Assembly (NCBI RefSeq): GCF_030691015.1
Contig: NZ_JAUYFF010000001.1
Location: 248,001-312,000 of the forward strand
From: Sulfuricurvum sp.
GTDB lineage: Bacteria > Campylobacterota > Campylobacteria > Campylobacterales > Sulfurimonadaceae
Direction: 5' to 3'
Length of the DNA: 64,000 nucleotides
A program made the translations under genes and the position numbers. Of this stretch, positions 44,349 through 53,992 are shown one piece after another. The notes beneath the pieces were generated by a model that was not told where the DNA came from, searched no databases, and saw only the letters and a list, made by a program, of their open reading frames with translations. The number at the start of each line of letters is the position of its first letter. Position 1 is the stretch's first letter.

Positions 44349-44364
44349 GGAAAAACCTTATTCG
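44344..44364. terminator. Bidirectional terminator spanning two stop codons
   Basis: GAATAAGG-AAAAA-CCTTATTC forms a perfect eight-pair stem and includes the stop codons of both convergent genes (44348 plus, 44358 minus). The exonuclease's 3' end is A-rich, giving a T-rich tail for the minus-strand transcript. Confidence 0.65.
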
Positions 44365-45293
44365 GAATACTGTCCTATACTAACAAGACGGTTGTAGCGC
44401 TTTTCAAGGCGTTCTTCATCACTCAAAACTTTGAGCTCGGCAACTTTTCCTAAAAAATACTCTTTAAGGGCTTTAACGGCCCCCTCTTTATCACGATGGG
44501 CACCGATAAGCGGTTCATCCACAATATCATCGATTAAATCAAGATCTTTTAGATCTGCCGAGGTGATTTTAAGAGCTTTTGTCGCCGCTTCAACTTTCGT
44601 CGGATCGTTCCACAAAATAGCCGAACACCCCTCGGGAGAGATAACACTGAAAACAGAGTAACGCATCATAGCAAGGCGGTCAGCCACACCGATCGCCAAC
44701 GCTCCACCGCTTCCCCCTTCACCGATAACGACAGAGACCGTAATCGTGTTAAGGTTAGAAAGCTCCATTAAATTGCGGGCAATAGCCTCACTTTGGTTTC
44801 GCTCTTCGGCACCCAACCCCGGGTAGGCGCCCGGAGTATCGATAAGCATCAAAAGCGGAATCTTGAACTTTTCGGCCATTTTTGCGGCACGAAGAGCTTT
44901 ACGATACCCCTCCGGATGAGGCATACCGAAGTTACGTTTGAGTTTATTTTTGGTTCCGCGCCCTTTTTGTTCCCCGATGACCATCACACGCTCTTCGCCG
45001 ATGGTTCCGATGTAACAAATAATAGAGAGATCATCACGAAAATGGCGATCCCCGTGAATCTCATATTTTTTATCCAACAGAAGGTTGATATAATCGAGTG
45101 CATACGGACGATCTTGATGACGCGCAAGCTGAAGCTCTTGATACGGAGAGAGATTCGCATACGTTTTTTCTACTTCTTTGTCCAACTCTTCCTTGAGAAT
45201 CTCTACGGCGTGTCGGTCATAACGAACCTCTGCCGCTATGATCTCTTCTTGAATTTGACAAATATTCTGTTCAAAATCTAAATAGGTAGCCAA
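44358..45293 (-). CDS. accA: Acetyl-CoA carboxylase carboxyltransferase subunit alpha
   Basis: A 311-residue subunit that, with AccD, moves CO2 from biotin to acetyl-CoA. '[16 protein letters not shown]', '[21 protein letters not shown]' and '[15 protein letters not shown]' are the CoA/biotin-binding signatures. Full length. It follows fabF by 12 bases at the end of the fatty-acid gene block. Confidence 0.97.
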   Translation of the reverse strand: MATYLDFEQNICQIQEEIIAAEVRYDRHAVEILKEELDKEVEKTYANLSPYQELQLARHQDRPYALDYINLLLDKKYEIHGDRHFRDDLSIICYIGTIGEERVMVIGEQKGRGTKNKLKRNFGMPHPEGYRKALRAAKMAEKFKIPLLMLIDTPGAYPGLGAEERNQSEAIARNLMELSNLNTITVSVVIGEGGSGGALAIGVADRLAMMRYSVFSVISPEGCSAILWNDPTKVEAATKALKITSADLKDLDLIDDIVDEPLIGAHRDKEGAVKALKEYFLGKVAELKVLSDEERLEKRYNRLVSIGQYSE

Positions 45294-45305
45294 AGGCTTG
45301 CCCTC

Positions 45306-46523
45306 TTATATTTTTTTGAAAATGACAACACCGTTAGTGCCGCCAAATCCAAAAGAGTTACTCATAACGATATTGAGTTCTGCTTTTCGTGCCGCATTCG
45401 GAACAATATCCAAATCACAGTTTTCATCCGGGTTTACGTAGTTGATCGTCGGAGGGATAATTCCATCACGCATTGCCATAATACTGACAACCGCTTCGAT
45501 ACCGCCCGCCGCTCCGAGACAGTGACCCGTTTGTCCTTTTGTCGAACTCACAGGAGGACAGTTCTCTTTTCCTCCGAATGCGATTTTAAGAGCCGCAGTT
45601 TCATTTTTATCATTCGTCGGGGTACTCGTTCCGTGCGCGTTAACATAATCGACTTTCGGATTTCCCGCCATTTTAAGTGCCGCTTGCATTGCACGAAGTG
45701 GCCCCTCTAGGCTTGGTGTCGTGATATGGTTCGCATCACCGCTCTCACCGAATCCGATAAGCTCAGCATAAATGCGCGCACCGCGCGCTACCGCCGCATC
45801 ATACTCTTCGAGTACCAATGCCGCCGCACCCTCACCCATAACAAAACCGTCGCGCTCCGCATCAAATGGTCGTGACGCGTGCTTTGGATCATCATTACGC
45901 GTAGAAAGCGCTTTCATCGATGCGAATCCGCCGATCCCGACACCGGTAATTGCCGATTCAGCCGCAACAACGAGCATTTGATCTGCACCGCCGATCATAA
46001 TTGTTTTAGCCGCTTCACTGATAGCATGAGTTCCTGCCGCACATGCGGTCACCGCCGAGAGATTCGGTCCTTGCAAACCGTGATCGATCGTGATAAATCC
46101 GCCGAGCATATTTACTAATGCACCCGGAATGAAAAATGGAGAGATGCGACGAGGCCCTTTGGTCTCAAGAATAATGGAACTACGCTCAATCGACGGTAAT
46201 CCGCCGATCCCTGATGCCGCATCGATACCAAAACGCTCTTTATTAAAATCTTCAGGAAAATTAGCATCCGCCATCGCTTCTTGCGCCGCTTTAATACCAA
46301 GATGGATAAAACGGTCTGCTTTTTTCACCTCTCGTGCATCCATAACCGATTCAGGATCGAAGTTTTTTACCTCACCGGCAATTTGTGCACTTTGTGTCGA
46401 AGCATCGAAAATCGTGATCATGTCAATCCCGCATTCGCCTTCACAAATTGCTTTGAATGAGCTCTCTTTATCATGACCAACGGCATTGATCATTCCCATT
46501 CCGGTTACTACTACTCTTTTCAC
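45306..46523 (-). CDS. fabF: 3-oxoacyl-ACP synthase II
   Basis: A 405-residue condensing enzyme that elongates acyl-ACP, including the temperature-sensitive C16:1 step. The Cys-His-His triad is in 'VTACAAGTHAI', 'NAHGTSTPTNDKNE' and 'KGQTGHCLGAAGG'. Normal length. It starts 104 bases after acpP, with a stem-loop between them. Confidence 0.98.
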   Translation of the reverse strand: MKRVVVTGMGMINAVGHDKESSFKAICEGECGIDMITIFDASTQSAQIAGEVKNFDPESVMDAREVKKADRFIHLGIKAAQEAMADANFPEDFNKERFGIDAASGIGGLPSIERSSIILETKGPRRISPFFIPGALVNMLGGFITIDHGLQGPNLSAVTACAAGTHAISEAAKTIMIGGADQMLVVAAESAITGVGIGGFASMKALSTRNDDPKHASRPFDAERDGFVMGEGAAALVLEEYDAAVARGARIYAELIGFGESGDANHITTPSLEGPLRAMQAALKMAGNPKVDYVNAHGTSTPTNDKNETAALKIAFGGKENCPPVSSTKGQTGHCLGAAGGIEAVVSIMAMRDGIIPPTINYVNPDENCDLDIVPNAARKAELNIVMSNSFGFGGTNGVVIFKKI

Positions 46524-46600
46524 ATTCTCTCCTGATGGTAGATGGTCTGAAACTTTGGCTCCATTAAGCCAATATCTTAGACCATAAAATAAATTTGCTT

Positions 46601-46620
46601 TATCGAGGAAAACCTCGATA
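46601..46620 (-). terminator. Stem-loop between acpP and fabF
   Basis: TATCGAGG-4-CCTCGATA is a perfect eight-pair stem, seven bases after the acpP stop. There is no T run after it on the minus strand, so it may be a partial terminator or a stabilising 3' hairpin that lets acpP be made in large excess over fabF. Confidence 0.5.
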
Positions 46621-46627
46621 ACGGTTT

Positions 46628-46858
46628 TTAGTTTTTGCTTTCGATGTAATTGATTACATCTTGAACAGTTTGGATTTTTTCCGCTTCGTCATCAGGGATT
46701 TCGATATCGAATTTCTCTTCAAGAGCCATTACCAATTCAACAACATCAAGGCTGTCAGCACCAAGATCTTCTACGAATTTAGAATTCTCTTTAACTTCGT
46801 CCGGGTTAACGCTGAGTTGCTCAACCACTACTTCTTTAATATCTTCCAAAAGTGCCAT
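46628..46858 (-). CDS. acpP: Acyl carrier protein
   Basis: A 76-residue acidic protein that carries growing acyl chains. The phosphopantetheine Ser is in '[12 protein letters not shown]'. Four-helix ACP layout and length are normal. It has its own extended -10 promoter and is bracketed by hairpins, consistent with high, separate expression. Confidence 0.98.
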   Translation of the reverse strand: MALLEDIKEVVVEQLSVNPDEVKENSKFVEDLGADSLDVVELVMALEEKFDIEIPDDEAEKIQTVQDVINYIESKN

Positions 46859-46891
46859 AATAGCTCCTGTTCCTATGAATAAAATCGCGAA

Positions 46892-46900
46892 ATTATAACA
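46892..46900 (-). promoter_or_regulatory. Extended -10 promoter for acpP
   Basis: On the minus strand TGTTATAAT (TG-n-TATAAT) lies 33 bases before acpP. The -35 region falls in the preceding hairpin and has no TTGACA match, a pattern compatible with an extended -10. Confidence 0.55.
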
Positions 46901-46906
46901 TATTTT

Positions 46907-46935
46907 ACTTAAGAGGGAAAGTTTTCCCTTTAAGT
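46907..46935 (-). terminator. Terminator/attenuator between fabG and acpP
   Basis: ACTTAA-G-AGGGAAA pairs with TTTCCCTTTAAGT over 13 bases with one bulged G, six bases after the fabG stop. The tail on the minus strand is AAAATATG, so termination is uncertain, but the stem is strong. Confidence 0.55.
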
Positions 46936-46941
46936 CCCTAA

Positions 46942-47685
46942 TTACATAAACATTCCGCCGTTGACTTTGAGGGTCTCTCCGGTGATATAGCTCGCATGAT
47001 CACTGAGTAAAAAAGCTGTTGCTTCCGCAACCTCTTTAGCATTTCCGAAACGGGCCATCGGGATTTTTGCGGTAAATGCGGCTTTCACTTCCTCTTTTAG
47101 CTCATCCGTCATATCTGTGGCAATAAAGCCGGGAGTGATACAATTATAGCGGATACCGCTGGTTGCCGCTTCGATGGCAAAGCTTTTTGTCATCGCGATC
47201 ATACCCCCCTTAGAGGCTGCATAGTTGGTTTGTCCCGCATTGCCTGTTTCACCGACGATGGAAGCCATATTAACGATACTTCCGAATTTTTGTTTGCGCA
47301 TCGCCTTCATCGCTTCGCGACATCCGATAAATGCCGATGTGAGGTTTGCATCCAGTACGCTGGTAAACTCTTCGGCCTTCATACGCAGTGCCAGTTTATC
47401 GTTTGTGATTCCGGCATTGTTAACGAGATACGAAAGTTCACCGTCCGCATCGATAATCGTTTTGATGGCATCCATAAATGCCGCTTCGTCCGCTACGTCA
47501 AACCCGATAACCGCCGCTTGTCCGCCCGCTGATTCAATCTCCGCTTTAACCGCATCCGCCGCGCTCGCGCCGCTTCGGTAGTTGATCCATACTTTCAAGC
47601 CATAGCTTGCCAATACTTTTGCCACTTCCGCTCCGATTCCTCGGCTTGAACCTGTTACTAATACATTTTTACCGCTAAACTTCAT
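46942..47685 (-). CDS. fabG: 3-oxoacyl-ACP reductase
   Basis: A 247-residue short-chain dehydrogenase, NADPH-dependent. '[10 protein letters not shown]' is the cofactor loop; the catalytic Tyr and Lys are in 'NYAASKGG'; 'NVLVTG' opens the Rossmann fold. The start at 47685 is chosen because AAGGA lies six bases upstream; an in-frame ATG at 47691 sits on top of that site. Confidence 0.96.
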   Translation of the reverse strand: MKFSGKNVLVTGSSRGIGAEVAKVLASYGLKVWINYRSGASAADAVKAEIESAGGQAAVIGFDVADEAAFMDAIKTIIDADGELSYLVNNAGITNDKLALRMKAEEFTSVLDANLTSAFIGCREAMKAMRKQKFGSIVNMASIVGETGNAGQTNYAASKGGMIAMTKSFAIEAATSGIRYNCITPGFIATDMTDELKEEVKAAFTAKIPMARFGNAKEVAEATAFLLSDHASYITGETLKVNGGMFM

Positions 47686-47703
47686 GCACATTCCTTTTTA
47701 AAT

Positions 47704-49179
47704 TTAAATAAGTGGTGTATCCATCTCAGATGGTATTTCAAGCTCCATCAGTTTTAGAACTGTCGGTGCGACGTTGTTAAGAGCTCCGGAATGAACTTCA
47801 CTCACCCCCTCCGCCATAACGAAACACCACACTTTACCGACCGTATGGTTGGTCAAAACATTACCCGCATCATCGCGCATCTCTTCGCAGTTACCGTGAT
47901 CGGAGGTGATGACAAGAGAATAATCGTTACGTTTGGCCGCTTCAATAATCCGTCCAAGTTCTGTATCCACCGCTTCGACCGCACTCACCGCCGCTTCAAA
48001 ATTGCCGGTATGTCCTACCATATCGCCGTTTGCAAAGTTAACGACGATAAAATCGATCCCCTCATCCATCGCCTTTACCACGGCATCACCCACTTCGGGA
48101 GCAGACATCTGAGGCTGCATATCATACGTTTTAACCTGCGGACTCGGGATCAGTACCCGTGTCTCATTTTCATACGGCTCTTCGATACCGCCGTTAAAGA
48201 AAAAAGTGACATGGGCATATTTTTCGGTTTCAGCCGTATGAAGCTGCCGCAATCCTGCGCGAGAAATTACTTCGGCTAATGTATTTATCGGCGCGTCTTT
48301 CGGAAAAAGTACCGGATAAGGGAAATTTTTATCGTACTGCGTCATCGTTGCCAAATGGGTCGGAACAAATGTTCGATTAAATCCGCTGAACTCTTTATCT
48401 CCGATAGCGGTAGTCAATTCCCGCATCCTGTCACTTCGAAAGTTGAGGGTTAGTACCGCATCCCCCTCTTTAAATCCCTCATAGCCGTAAAATGCCGTAG
48501 GGGTGATAAATTCATCACTCTCTCCGGAAGCATAGGCATTTTCAATGTAATCGGCAACGCTTTGCTCGCTTTTTGGAGTAGCATTCACGATAGCGTCATA
48601 TCCGCTCTGTACACGTTCCCATCGGTTATCTCTGTCCATACTGAAAAAACGCCCGCCGATGGAGCCGATTTTGACATTCGGATAGCCGTGTGCAGTAACG
48701 GTATGGAGAAAAAGTTTTGCCGAGGTTGGAGCCACGTCACGTCCGTCCGTGATCAGATGGAGCCACACCTCTTTCCCCTCTTCGGCAGCGATTTCCGCTA
48801 CTCCCATAATATGATCAATATGTGAATGGACACCGCCATCGGACATAAGTGCAATCAAATGAAGTCTCTTGCTGGTTTTAAGCAATGAGGCAAAAACTTC
48901 ATTATCGGCAAACGTTCCCTCATCAAGAGCAAGAGAGATTTTGACCAGATCCTGATACAATACCCGACCGCTCCCGATCGACATATGTCCCACTTCGGAG
49001 TTACCCATTTGCCCCTCTGGAAGACCCACACTCAAACCAAACGTATCGATCAAAGAGTAAGGGATATCCTTAAATAAGTGATCATACGTCGGTTTTTTAG
49101 CGGTATGAAACGCATTAAAATCGCATTTCGGTGAGTAACCGATGCCGTCTGTAATGACCAAAACGGTTTTTTTGCTCAA
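47704..49179 (-). CDS. gpmI: 2,3-bisphosphoglycerate-independent phosphoglycerate mutase
   Basis: A 491-residue two-metal enzyme of glycolysis/gluconeogenesis. The phospho-Ser is in 'MGNSEVGHMSIGSGR', and 'VITSDHGNCEEM' and 'NHTVGKV' carry metal ligands. Normal length. Transcribed from a promoter at 49213-49241 and followed 18 bases later by fabG. Confidence 0.97.
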   Translation of the reverse strand: MSKKTVLVITDGIGYSPKCDFNAFHTAKKPTYDHLFKDIPYSLIDTFGLSVGLPEGQMGNSEVGHMSIGSGRVLYQDLVKISLALDEGTFADNEVFASLLKTSKRLHLIALMSDGGVHSHIDHIMGVAEIAAEEGKEVWLHLITDGRDVAPTSAKLFLHTVTAHGYPNVKIGSIGGRFFSMDRDNRWERVQSGYDAIVNATPKSEQSVADYIENAYASGESDEFITPTAFYGYEGFKEGDAVLTLNFRSDRMRELTTAIGDKEFSGFNRTFVPTHLATMTQYDKNFPYPVLFPKDAPINTLAEVISRAGLRQLHTAETEKYAHVTFFFNGGIEEPYENETRVLIPSPQVKTYDMQPQMSAPEVGDAVVKAMDEGIDFIVVNFANGDMVGHTGNFEAAVSAVEAVDTELGRIIEAAKRNDYSLVITSDHGNCEEMRDDAGNVLTNHTVGKVWCFVMAEGVSEVHSGALNNVAPTVLKLMELEIPSEMDTPLI

Positions 49180-49212
49180 ATTGACTCCTTCGATTAATCA
49201 AACTTTTGAGTA

Positions 49213-49241
49213 ATTATATTAAAATGTCACTTGCTTTACAA
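49213..49241 (-). promoter_or_regulatory. Promoter of gpmI
   Basis: On the minus strand TTGTAA (complement of 49236-49241) and TATAAT (complement of 49213-49218) are 17 bases apart, 33 bases before gpmI. It may drive gpmI-fabG. Confidence 0.6.
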
Positions 49242-49267
49242 TTTTGTCCTTTAAAGAGTATCCTAAA

Positions 49268-50344
49268 ATGTTATATTGGCTTTATCAAAATACCCCTATT
49301 GATTCTTTTTTCCACTTAAATATTCTTCAATACATCACGGTTCGGGCAGGAGCTGCTTTTTTTATCGGGTTACTCCTCACTCTCTTTTTTATGCCCCGCT
49401 TTATTGCTTGGGCACAACGTTCTGCACGCGTGCAGCCGATTAATGAATACGTCAGTGCCCATCAGGGGAAAGCAAAGACCCCAACCATGGGTGGCATTGT
49501 TTTTGTTGCCTCTACCGTTATCGCCTCCTTGCTGACCGTCAACATGATGAACCCTTTCGTCATCGGCGGACTCCTTACGTTAGTGTTTTACGCCTATATC
49601 GGTTTTACCGACGATTGGGGAAAAATCCGAGGGGGTGACAACCTCGCAGGCCTTAGCGCACGTGCAAAACTGACCTTCCAAATTGTTTTCGGTATTGCCA
49701 TCGGACTATTTTTGATTTATATTGCCAAACTCGAAACGGGATTTTACGTCCCTTTTATCAAATCGAGCCTTTTCGATATGGGAGGATGGAGCGTCGCTTT
49801 TTGGGTCTTTGTTATTATCGCCACCTCTAACGCCGTCAACCTAACTGACGGACTTGACGGTCTAGCTACCGTCCCTTCGATTTTTGCACTACTCTCACTC
49901 AGTATCATCGTCTATATCGTCGGGAATGCCGCCCTTGCGCACTACCTCTTGATGCCTAAAATCCCTGCGGGGGAAGTGATGATTATTGCCAGTGCGCTGA
50001 TGGGCTCACTGCTGGGCTTTTTATGGTTTAACTGCCATCCCGCGCAAGTCTTTATGGGTGATAGCGGTTCTCTCACTATCGGTGCGTTTATTGCGTATAT
50101 GGCGATTATCGGAAAAAGTGAAATCCTCCTTATCCTTATCGGTCTTATCTTTGTCATCGAAACCATTTCCGTCATTTTGCAGGTCGGAAGCTATAAGCTT
50201 CGTAAAAAACGGGTCTTTTTGATGGCACCGATCCATCACCATTTTGAGATGAAAAAGTGGGCGGAAAACAAAATCATCGTCCGTTTTTGGATTATCTCGC
50301 TCCTCTCTAATATCTTCGCACTCATCACATTAAAGATTCGCTAA
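49268..50344 (+). CDS. mraY: Phospho-N-acetylmuramoyl-pentapeptide-transferase
   Basis: A 358-residue membrane enzyme that makes lipid I for peptidoglycan. The acidic motifs 'GFTDDWGKIRGG' and 'NAVNLTDGLDGLA', and 'FMGDSGSLTIG', 'APIHHHFEMKKW' are all present. ATG at 49268 is preferred over a TTG at 49244, which would add eight residues to the usual 'MLYWLY' start. Overlaps murD by one base. Confidence 0.96.
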   Translation: MLYWLYQNTPIDSFFHLNILQYITVRAGAAFFIGLLLTLFFMPRFIAWAQRSARVQPINEYVSAHQGKAKTPTMGGIVFVASTVIASLLTVNMMNPFVIGGLLTLVFYAYIGFTDDWGKIRGGDNLAGLSARAKLTFQIVFGIAIGLFLIYIAKLETGFYVPFIKSSLFDMGGWSVAFWVFVIIATSNAVNLTDGLDGLATVPSIFALLSLSIIVYIVGNAALAHYLLMPKIPAGEVMIIASALMGSLLGFLWFNCHPAQVFMGDSGSLTIGAFIAYMAIIGKSEILLILIGLIFVIETISVILQVGSYKLRKKRVFLMAPIHHHFEMKKWAENKIIVRFWIISLLSNIFALITLKIR

Positions 50345-51552
50345 TGAAAAATCAAAAAATTGCCTGTTTCGGCTACGGGAAAACAACCCGTGCCATTGCA
50401 AAACACTTCGGTCCTTGTACGTTTTTCGATGATAAAATCACCGTCCCCTCTGTCGATGAAGAGGGAAACACCCTCAAACCTGTCGGTGAATTTGACACCC
50501 GTCTCTTCACCCATGAGATCCCCTCTCCCGGTTTTCCTCCGTCGCATACGCTCATTAAAAATGCGCAGCACCTCATCAGTGAATACGATTTTTTTGCTCC
50601 GCAGATGCCGTTCTCGATTTGGATCAGCGGTACCAACGGTAAAACAACGACAACACAGATGGTTGAGCATCTCCTCAGCGACAAAGGTGCTATCAGTGGC
50701 GGTAATATCGGAACGCCGCTTGCCGACATGTCACCCGATGCTCCAATCTGGATTTTGGAAACGAGTTCGTTCAGTATGCATTACAATAATACCGCCCGTC
50801 CCAATATTTATGCCCTTCTCCCCGTTACCCCCGATCACGTGAGCTGGCATGGGAGTATGGAAGAGTATTACAACGCGAAATTAAAGCCTCTCTCGATGAT
50901 GAGAGAGGGGGAAGCGGTCATCTTGCCTAAAATGTTTGCTGACGCTCCGACAAAAGGGTTCAAAATCGTCTATGAAGATGAGAAAGATCTTGCGAAGTAT
51001 TTTGGGTTTGATGCGAGTAAAATTAAATTTAAAGGGGCATTCTTGATGGATGCCATGATCGCGATGGGGATTGATAAAATCCTCTACGACCGCTGCGATT
51101 ATGACCGTATCAATGCCTTTATTCTCGATCCTCACCGTCAAGAGGAGTTCCGTGATGCTCGTGATCGTCTCTGGGTTAATGATTCCAAAGCGACTAATAT
51201 CGATGCAACGTTAGCCGCTCTACGTACCTACAGCGATTATCCGATCCATTTGGTTTTGGGAGGGGATGATAAAGGGGTAGACCTTGAAGAGCTCTTTACG
51301 CCTCTTAAACGCTATGATCTAACCGTCTATGCGATCGGAGCCAATGCCCTCCGCCTTGAAGCGCTCTGCAAGCAATACGCTATCCCCTGCATCCTGTGTA
51401 ACACTCTCGATGTGGCAGTAGAGCAGATCAGCAAAAAACATAACCGTCACAGCATTGCAATGCTCTCTCCAGCGGCGGCAAGTTTGGATCAATTTACCTC
51501 GTATGCAGAGCGTGGAAACCTCTTCAAAGAGCTGGCAAAAGCGACAAAATAG
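50344..51552 (+). CDS. murD: UDP-N-acetylmuramoyl-L-alanine:D-glutamate ligase
   Basis: A 402-residue cytoplasmic Mur ligase that adds D-glutamate. ATP loop 'ISGTNGKTTTTQMVEHLL', central 'ETSSFSMHYN', and 'VNDSKATNIDAT' are typical. Shorter than E. coli MurD (438), mainly in the N-terminal domain, as is usual in Campylobacterota. Confidence 0.95.
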   Translation: MKNQKIACFGYGKTTRAIAKHFGPCTFFDDKITVPSVDEEGNTLKPVGEFDTRLFTHEIPSPGFPPSHTLIKNAQHLISEYDFFAPQMPFSIWISGTNGKTTTTQMVEHLLSDKGAISGGNIGTPLADMSPDAPIWILETSSFSMHYNNTARPNIYALLPVTPDHVSWHGSMEEYYNAKLKPLSMMREGEAVILPKMFADAPTKGFKIVYEDEKDLAKYFGFDASKIKFKGAFLMDAMIAMGIDKILYDRCDYDRINAFILDPHRQEEFRDARDRLWVNDSKATNIDATLAALRTYSDYPIHLVLGGDDKGVDLEELFTPLKRYDLTVYAIGANALRLEALCKQYAIPCILCNTLDVAVEQISKKHNRHSIAMLSPAAASLDQFTSYAERGNLFKELAKATK

Positions 51553-51616
51553 TCGTTTAAGCGGCTTTAAGCTTCTTTTTAAGCTTGTGAAGCTATAATT
51601 TCACCCTCACAAACGT

Positions 51617-51692
51617 GGCCAATTAGCTCAGTCGGTAGAGCAAATGACTGAAAATCATTGTGTCCTTGGTTCGATTCCGAGATTGGCCACCA
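51617..51692 (+). tRNA. tRNA-Phe (anticodon GAA)
   Basis: A 76-base cloverleaf: acceptor GGCCAAT pairs with ATTGGCC, the D arm is GCTC-GAGC, the anticodon arm is AATGA-CTGAAAA-TCATT with GAA, the T loop is GGTTCGATTCC, and CCA is encoded. A TATAAT at 51594-51599 is a plausible -10 with no clear -35. Confidence 0.97.
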
Positions 51693-51735
51693 CCACGTTT
51701 CAAACTCCCTCAAAAATAAAACCCAACACTAAATC

Positions 51736-53796
51736 TTAGAACCTTTTCTCGTACGTTACCAGCCAATTACGCCCTTCACGTCGCAACCCCTCATTTTTTC
51801 CTTGATACGACGGGTACATCACCGGTTCATTAAAAAGATTTTTCGCACTCACTGTTACAGTCGAAGATTCATCCATGTCATACGCTATCGTATGATCGAT
51901 AATCATCGTAGAATCGTAGGTTACTCCGTTACCGGTGTTATCACGATCATATCCCTTTTTAGGACCGCTGTAATACCACGCCGTATTGAAGCTCAACGCT
52001 TCACTCCACGGATAGAGAAAATACCCCTTGCTCAACACCTCAGAAATCTCAGGACTTTGAAATAACACCGGATGAGTATAGCTGGGAGAAAAATACTCTG
52101 TTTTCACATAGGAGAAATTCGCCATCAATTCAGACCCGTTTCCGAAGCGGCGGGTAAACTCCAGCTCTGCCCCTTTGGCGTTGCGCTGTTTATGATTGGC
52201 ATAATCCCCGACAAAAGAGGGAGGCTCATCTTCTATACGGTCAATCACATCTTGCATACGTGAGTAAAATAGGTTGCCTCGTATAATCGTAGACTCATTT
52301 TTATGGGTATATGCCAGTTCATACGTGTCGATCAGTTCCGGTGTCAAATTCGGATTTCCGTTTTTTAACCCTTCCTGTGCCGATTCAAACGCTTCAACGT
52401 ACGAAGGGGCTCTGTACGAGCGTCCATAAACCGCTTTGAAAATATTGCCCTCATCAAGTCGATAGACAGTACCTAAACGGTAACTAAACATCGTTTCAAA
52501 CAACGCATAATTATCTAACCTCACATTGGCGGAGAGATCCCAATCGTTGTTGATCGAATAGATATCCTGAACATAGGCAGATTTAATCCATTGATCGTTA
52601 TCACCGTTTAACAATCCGTATTGTCCATCGAGATACACCAAAGAAGGGCTGAAGAAAGTAGGCCCACCATCTTGCTGATCTCGAATCGTTGCTCCAAAAA
52701 CATTTTTTAGAGTATTGATCTTTTGCGCACCGACCCCGACCATCCACGCATGGTCTTCAATATTTTCCCCCTTAAGGTTCATATCAAGATAGGAATTTAA
52801 TTGCCGATAGGTCGGGTTCATCCGTAATATCATGCCGCTTCCGCCATAATCTTGATACACCGTTGAGTCAAAGCTAAAGGCGTAATAGTTCACTCCGACT
52901 TTCGTTTCCAGACTCAGATCATGATCGAGGGTGTGTCTGTTTTGCAGTTCAACGATACCGCTTTGATTGTGCTGATAACCGCCCTCAACCGGCTCAAGCG
53001 TTTCATTCAATCCGTAAAAATTATCCGCTATTTCCGATTTGTATCGGGCGATCAATGTAAAATCGCTGTTTTTAGCAATGACCCCGATTGAATAATCTTC
53101 GAAACTCTCCAAACTATTATAATCTAAACGTTGATAGGATGCCTCTTGCGCCGCAACGAATGAACTGCCGGCATCTAGTTTTTTGTTGCTATGCTGATGA
53201 TAGCTGTCAATTCCGACATTCCATTGACCTATATTGAGATGCTTGATAAATCCGGCTTTGGTATAATCATAACTCCCCACCGAGCCAAATACCGCATCAC
53301 TCGTCCCGCTCTGCGAACTTTTTGTGATGACGTTGATCGCTCCGCTGAACGCTCCCGGGCCGTAAATCGTCGAAGCCGATCCGCGAAGCACTTCGATTCG
53401 GTCAATCAGTTCCACAGGGAAATCGAGGTAGAAATAGCTGGTGCTATAAAGATCGCTTCCGACATCTACTCCGTCGATATAGAGTTTATACTTGTCGAAA
53501 ACAAAAGTATCGGGATTGTGAGCTCCGCGAATAATCACCTTTTTCCATCCCGTATGGAGAATCGATGTTTCGATCCCCGGAAGCAACCCAATCGCTTCAT
53601 GCAGATTGCGGATACCGATTTTTTTAAGCTTATCGGCATGTAAAATAGAAACAACAGAGGGCTGATAATCGATATTGAGTTTGGTTTTGGTGGCGATGCC
53701 GGTCACTTCATTCAATAATGCACTAAAATCGTCATCAGCATCAATCGTGCTGGAAAAGAAAAGAAGAGTTATAAAAATACCGTAAAATTTCATCAC
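51736..53796 (-). CDS. TonB-dependent outer membrane receptor
   Basis: A 686-residue receptor: signal peptide (1-20, 'FYGIFITLLFFSSTIDA'), plug domain (~40-160, 'LHEAIGLLPGIET', 'IDRIEVLRGSASTIYGPGAFSGAINVIT') and a 22-strand-type barrel ending in Phe ('VTYEKRF'). It imports a chelated metal, haem or similar ligand with TonB energy. Ligand unknown. Its early sequence 'IATKTKLN-DY-P' is shared with the receptor at 53993, so the two are paralogues. It is divergently oriented to that gene across 196 bases. Confidence 0.9.
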   Translation of the reverse strand: MMKFYGIFITLLFFSSTIDADDDFSALLNEVTGIATKTKLNIDYQPSVVSILHADKLKKIGIRNLHEAIGLLPGIETSILHTGWKKVIIRGAHNPDTFVFDKYKLYIDGVDVGSDLYSTSYFYLDFPVELIDRIEVLRGSASTIYGPGAFSGAINVITKSSQSGTSDAVFGSVGSYDYTKAGFIKHLNIGQWNVGIDSYHQHSNKKLDAGSSFVAAQEASYQRLDYNSLESFEDYSIGVIAKNSDFTLIARYKSEIADNFYGLNETLEPVEGGYQHNQSGIVELQNRHTLDHDLSLETKVGVNYYAFSFDSTVYQDYGGSGMILRMNPTYRQLNSYLDMNLKGENIEDHAWMVGVGAQKINTLKNVFGATIRDQQDGGPTFFSPSLVYLDGQYGLLNGDNDQWIKSAYVQDIYSINNDWDLSANVRLDNYALFETMFSYRLGTVYRLDEGNIFKAVYGRSYRAPSYVEAFESAQEGLKNGNPNLTPELIDTYELAYTHKNESTIIRGNLFYSRMQDVIDRIEDEPPSFVGDYANHKQRNAKGAELEFTRRFGNGSELMANFSYVKTEYFSPSYTHPVLFQSPEISEVLSKGYFLYPWSEALSFNTAWYYSGPKKGYDRDNTGNGVTYDSTMIIDHTIAYDMDESSTVTVSAKNLFNEPVMYPSYQGKNEGLRREGRNWLVTYEKRF

Positions 53797-53992
53797 TACT
53801 CTCGTCTACAAAATAGGCAAATTGTACCGCAATTAGCAGTAAATTAACTATCACTTAGAGAATATTCGTAATCCTTTCTTTGAAACAACCGTAATTTTTC
53901 TGTGGCGTGCAAAAGGAGAAGTGCCTTTTATGTTATTATTATGAGTAATCATCCATATAGTCCATTTAAAGCCTTTTTACCACGGAGCGCGA
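53797..53992. other. Intergenic region between divergent TonB receptor genes
   Basis: AT-rich region with no clear Fur box. Candidate -10 boxes are TACAAT on the minus strand and AT-rich stretches on the plus strand. A leader with AGGAG (53921-53925) precedes a tiny reading frame (M-P-F-M-L-L-L) and, from 53941, a 37-codon frame that overlaps the receptor start. These are probably chance. Confidence 0.4.

Noticed and set aside
44793-45281. 162-codon open frame on the plus strand
   Set aside because: Antisense to accA, no recognisable motif; same reasoning applies to the 162-codon frame over gpmI at 47791-48279.
53797-53992. Fur box for the TonB receptor genes
   Set aside because: Best windows match the 19-base consensus at fewer than about half the positions by eye, so iron regulation is not supported from sequence.
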